NCBI GenBank assembly: GCA_033964015.1
Contig: CM066925.1
Location: 11,516,204-11,580,203, forward strand
Source: Scolanthus callimorphus
Lineage: Eukaryota; Cnidaria; Anthozoa; Actiniaria; Edwardsiidae
Length of the DNA: 64,000 nt
Reading direction: 5' to 3'
In this document: piece after piece, positions 60,301 to 64,000 of the stretch
Layout of the letters: every line of letters begins with the position of its first letter
Numbering within the stretch: the stretch's first letter is position 1
Notes under the pieces: generated by a model
What the model saw: only the letters and a program-made list of their open reading frames with translations
What the model was told of the DNA's origin: nothing
Databases searched by the model: none
Program-made: the position numbers and the translations under genes

Positions 60301-63300
60301 ATAATGACAATAGCTAATAGATCTATTCTTGGTGTTCACCTCCGGAGACATTTGATTTTTAGCGAATTATTTCGAACAAAAAGCCAATATTCTGAAAGAG
60401 AACTATATCGCCAAGTTGGAGTCCCTCGGAAGGACTCAATGCCTAAAGAAGCGTGACTAGTGTTGCGTGACAGAAATTGCAGCACTGATATATCAGGAGC
60501 TAAAAACAGGAATCCGATTAAATTTGGTGCGAAGACTCCTATTGGGGCACTGTAACTGGTCTGAAAAGCACAATTTCACAGAGTCCATAGTTTCAAAGTT
60601 AGGATTTTGATGACGTCATCTGAACACCAAGAATTAGACGTGTAATTCTGTAAATATTTACGCTTGGCATCTGGTCAACTGATAATCTGTTTTTTTAATA
60701 GATTCATTATTTTTTTTTACGTATTATCTATTCCAGAGAAGTCCTGTTGAGTTTGCTATTCCAGCAAGAACTCACTCAACAAGACTCTCAAGTAGCAGCA
60801 TAGCGATGTCTTCTAATAACAACATTGTGATGGAATCCAGGGATGGTAGTAGCCAGCAAAGCCAGAAAACATCAACATCATCTTTTAAAAATCTAGGGAA
60901 AGGAGTACTCATTATAGAATCTAATGGATGGAGAGAAGAAAAAGTTGGTAGCCATTTCTCTTCTAGAAGTGTGACAAATGTGAAAAGCACTGCTTCTCAC
61001 AAGCCAGCCATGATATCATCATTTGACCCTGAAAGTGCAACAATGGATGTTGACGACTATGCTGGTCTTATCACCAGTACACCAATGGTACATGACCACC
61101 CTACCAAGGTGCCGACCCCTGCTATACACATGCCTGACTTGAGTATCATCAACGAGGAAGGTTCTAGTCGTCATAACACTGTGAAGCAACAAGAGCATCT
61201 AAAAGTTGCTAATAGTTTGCCTGTATCTGATTCCCAGTTCACTATAGACCTGACACACACTCAGCCCCCCCTCCCCAACTATTCCTAGCAAATCAGAGTC
61301 AGTTTTCAGGGAAGCAGACTCTTCAGACACCCTGCGATCACCTGGTGTTGGTAAGCATGGCAACAGAGGTAGCACTGCTGGTAACCATGGCAACAATTCT
61401 GGCAGTAACCAAGGCAACAAATCCAGTGGAAGTCAGAGTGATGACTCAAGTAAGTCTCAAAAGACAAGGAGAAGCAAGCTGAATTTTCAGTCAAGTCAGA
61501 AAAGAACTTCTCAGATGCAAAAGCTAAATGACATGAATAATGTAGACCTGATGGACTTTAATCCAAGAGATGGGAGGACAGATAAGTCAGTCTTAACAGG
61601 ACTGGAGGGTGGAAAAGATAAACAGGGGACAGCTACAGTGAGAAATTTAGAGGGTAAGGTACACTTGGAGAGATTAGAGCAAAATAATAGGGATGTTCCC
61701 TCCCCTAGTATACTTCAGAGTGGTCCGCTAAAGAGTATGAGGTCACGCGACTGGCAGGAGGAAAGCACTGTTATGTATCCTGGGAAAGGGGTGCAGCCCC
61801 AACCTGTAGGAAAGGGGAGAGTTGAAATGATAGACCTATCTAGTGATAATAGTTTAAGATTTGATGATGGTGATAATGGTTCCACAGTCGGTACTGGTAA
61901 AACTAGTGATGCTCAGAAGTACCCAGTTGGTGTTGGTGATAAGGGAGATGCCCAGCAGGGCCCTGTTGATAGGGTTTTCGTTGGGGGAGTCAAAAGAAAG
62001 AGAACAGGCTCAGATGAGAGGGAAAAGCTCAAGTCATCAAAAATACAGGTGAGATTACAGAACAATTCCTTCCTTCAGTATAGGGTTTGTATAGCCCTTG
62101 AACAACCTGGATTTTTATTGCATTCTTGGAATGTCCTGCAATTTCAGACAATGTTTTGAAAAACACCCGTTAAAAGGAATTATTATCCATTCACTGTTTC
62201 AAAATTCATTCAATATGAATTTTCATTGTTGAAACGGTATCCACAATGGACACAGAAGGCAGGAAATTGTCTGCAAAACTAAAAAAAATTAGTCTGAAAA
62301 TTTCTGTAAGATTCCTGCAGGATTGTTGTTTCAATTTCTGAGCGTATGAACCTGTTCCTAAATCACCTATCTTTGTGAATCAAAAACCTACAACTCTTAT
62401 TGTTAGTAGCAGTGTATGTCGCTTTATATGTATATACGTCAAATGAGTTCGTTTCCTTCTGGTTTGGTATGTTTCCATGTTTCTGATGTTCAATTATATT
62501 GCCGTCTTATTATCGATAGAATCAAGCTCCTGAAGTGTTTAAGTCTGCAAGCAGCAACAATAACGTGTTCAAGGTACCGTCCGGTCCGGTCCATGTGTCC
62601 GGACCAGACCAAGCAGATGGGAGTGTTGTACTATTGAGTGATGGCGAGGCCGACGGAAGACTGGAGATTAGCTGTCAGGATATGTTTGCCGATAGTGTCG
62701 CAGAACCCTCCAGGGACAATTTCCATGGTATGGCTGAAAACTACTCTTTATGAACTTTTTAACGGTACAGGGGCGTGGTCAGAATGGCGTGCTAAGGTCA
62801 TTTACATAGTACGAAACACCACTCTTAGTGAGATCTTTTAACAATGCAGGGGTGTCAGAAAACCGGGCCGTTTCCGGTGAAATTTCAAGTTGTTTTGTCG
62901 TTCGTTTTACTTGTCTTTGACAGTGCGAAACAAACAATTGACAAGGTACAGGGTTTTGAAAGTCTTGTTCCTTGTTGGATGTTCCTGCTAATCAAATAAA
63001 TTTGATGTTTACCCTTTAGTTTCAGGAAGCTCGGCGACACGAGAGACTAGCGATCACAAGGACACTTCTACCCATGACATAAAGACATCGACGCCACTGT
63101 CTTCTGCACCGAGAAAGGTATATCACACACTTTAAGTGACACCACCAACCTTATAATATTGTTAGACTAATTTCAAGTGAGGCATGGTGGCATTTCCTTG
63201 TTTTACTGTGGACAGTATGCATTTCACTGGGCTGCTCGCAAAGGTTGGGGTCTTCTGTGCGCACTATGAAGACAAATATAATGTATGTTTACAGTCTCGA

Positions 63301-63794
63301 GTGGGTGTTATCTATCTAAATACTGTCACTGAAAATGGTCACATGTCAGCGCCTGCCATGGTCGTTGAATTTCACCTTTTTTCAATTTGACAGATGGGTT
63401 GTCTCATCTAAAAGACGTGACACAAGAGAACAAACTTCATATCACAGTGAGCCTGCGACGCAGAATTTATTCCTGAGCCCAGCTACAATAAAATGCAAAA
63501 CGTTGACGCACTTGTCTCCCCTTCCCTCCGCCTTCGCCCTTCCAAAGTTGCTAGTTTAGCTAGACAAGCGGCATAATTTTTCAGCCAACATTGAAAGAGG
63601 CAGGAAAGGAACGGAAGTGCAAGTGCGCCAACTACTTTTGTATTTGATTGGGGGGGGGGGGCTGGCGCTGTAGGCCTGACTCACCCCTGCTTGTTTGCTT
63701 TTTTCCTATCATATATTACATTCCTTTATTAACAGGAGCCGATGTTCGACTGGACAGACATGACAAAGGAAGAGGAGGAATTTCATGGCCCGAG
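57347..63794 (+). CDS. Unrecognised coiled-coil and disordered protein with SUMO-interaction-like motifs, 3' part outside window
   Basis: Exons 57347-57404, 57769-57874, 58485-58547, 59031-59104, 59639-59711, 59941-60111, 60737-62048, 62520-62727, 63020-63117, 63736-63794; about 740 codons visible, continuing past the window. Residues 1 to about 100 are a heptad-rich coiled coil (MESLSLIERLDKAVKRDI onward), then KWWGKYYFTAERI and an acidic linker. The large exon 7 is Ser/Thr/Asn-rich and disordered with FTIDLTHTQ, EMIDLSSDN and, in exon 8, VVLLSDGE, all resembling SUMO-interaction motifs. Exons 6 and 7 each contain a one-base frame change, near 59,990 and 61,270, also required by the flanking splice phases. 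A nuclear genome-maintenance or transcription role (for example a CtIP-like architecture) is possible but I see no diagnostic motif. A YY1-like site lies just upstream of the ATG. Confidence 0.72.
57909..58196 (-). mobile_element. Dispersed GGTCCGG element, copy 2
   Basis: Reverse-oriented relative of 33,878-34,137 (GGTCCGGATCGTGAAATACC to GATGGATACCAGACCGCT), in intron 2 of the coiled-coil gene. Confidence 0.6.
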
Positions 63795-64000
63795 GTAAAC
63801 AGATATTTCATATGGTTAGGCTGGTAAGGATGGTGGTATAGCCTCCTCCGCATGCGTCTGGCATCGATCGGATAAATCGCTTAAAACTACGGTTTGGGTT
63901 GCCTGTGTTGAAAAATGTGTTGCGCACCACAGGTAGCCCGTCCAACTAGTGATGATGATGTTTGTGATGATTGTATCCCATTGTACTTTCGAGACTTACT

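Overview
This is a metazoan nuclear genomic window: intron-rich genes with GT-AG introns, no operons, many short inverted-repeat transposons and minisatellites. The gene set, animal-type exocyst, Staufen and OATP genes and human-like intron density suggest an invertebrate, possibly an anthozoan cnidarian; the species cannot be fixed from sequence alone. Gene identities come from residue-level comparison with remembered human proteins, and exon models from splice sites plus reading-phase bookkeeping.

Layout. (1) 1-22,259 (+): the 3' part (28 exons) of a xanthine dehydrogenase/aldehyde oxidase family gene, from the FAD domain to the stop codon. Its introns are full of tandem arrays and nested MITEs, and several arrays are built from its own exon/intron junctions. 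(2) 23,203-25,228 (-): a Gln-rich protein with a coding 33-bp minisatellite. (3) 28,286-33,675 (+): a complete six-exon OATP/SLCO transporter. (4) 37,957-43,022 (-): a five-dsRBD Staufen homologue with a dead CR1/L2-like LINE in one intron. (5) 43,512-53,887 (+): a complete 28-exon EXOC3 (Sec6), head-to-head with Staufen across a 489-bp shared promoter region. (6) 57,347-63,794 onward (+): the 5' part of an unrecognised coiled-coil and disordered protein with SUMO-interaction-like motifs; it runs off the window.

Three genes each need one-base corrections (near 4,502, 52,060, 59,990 and 61,270). Most lie in or next to short homopolymers, so assembly indels are likely, although the oxidase gene also carries substitutions at normally invariant active-site positions.

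The genes are not an evident pathway. The most unusual structure is the repeated growth of minisatellites from splice junctions inside the oxidase gene, including 16 decoy 3' splice sites that each lead into an in-frame stop.
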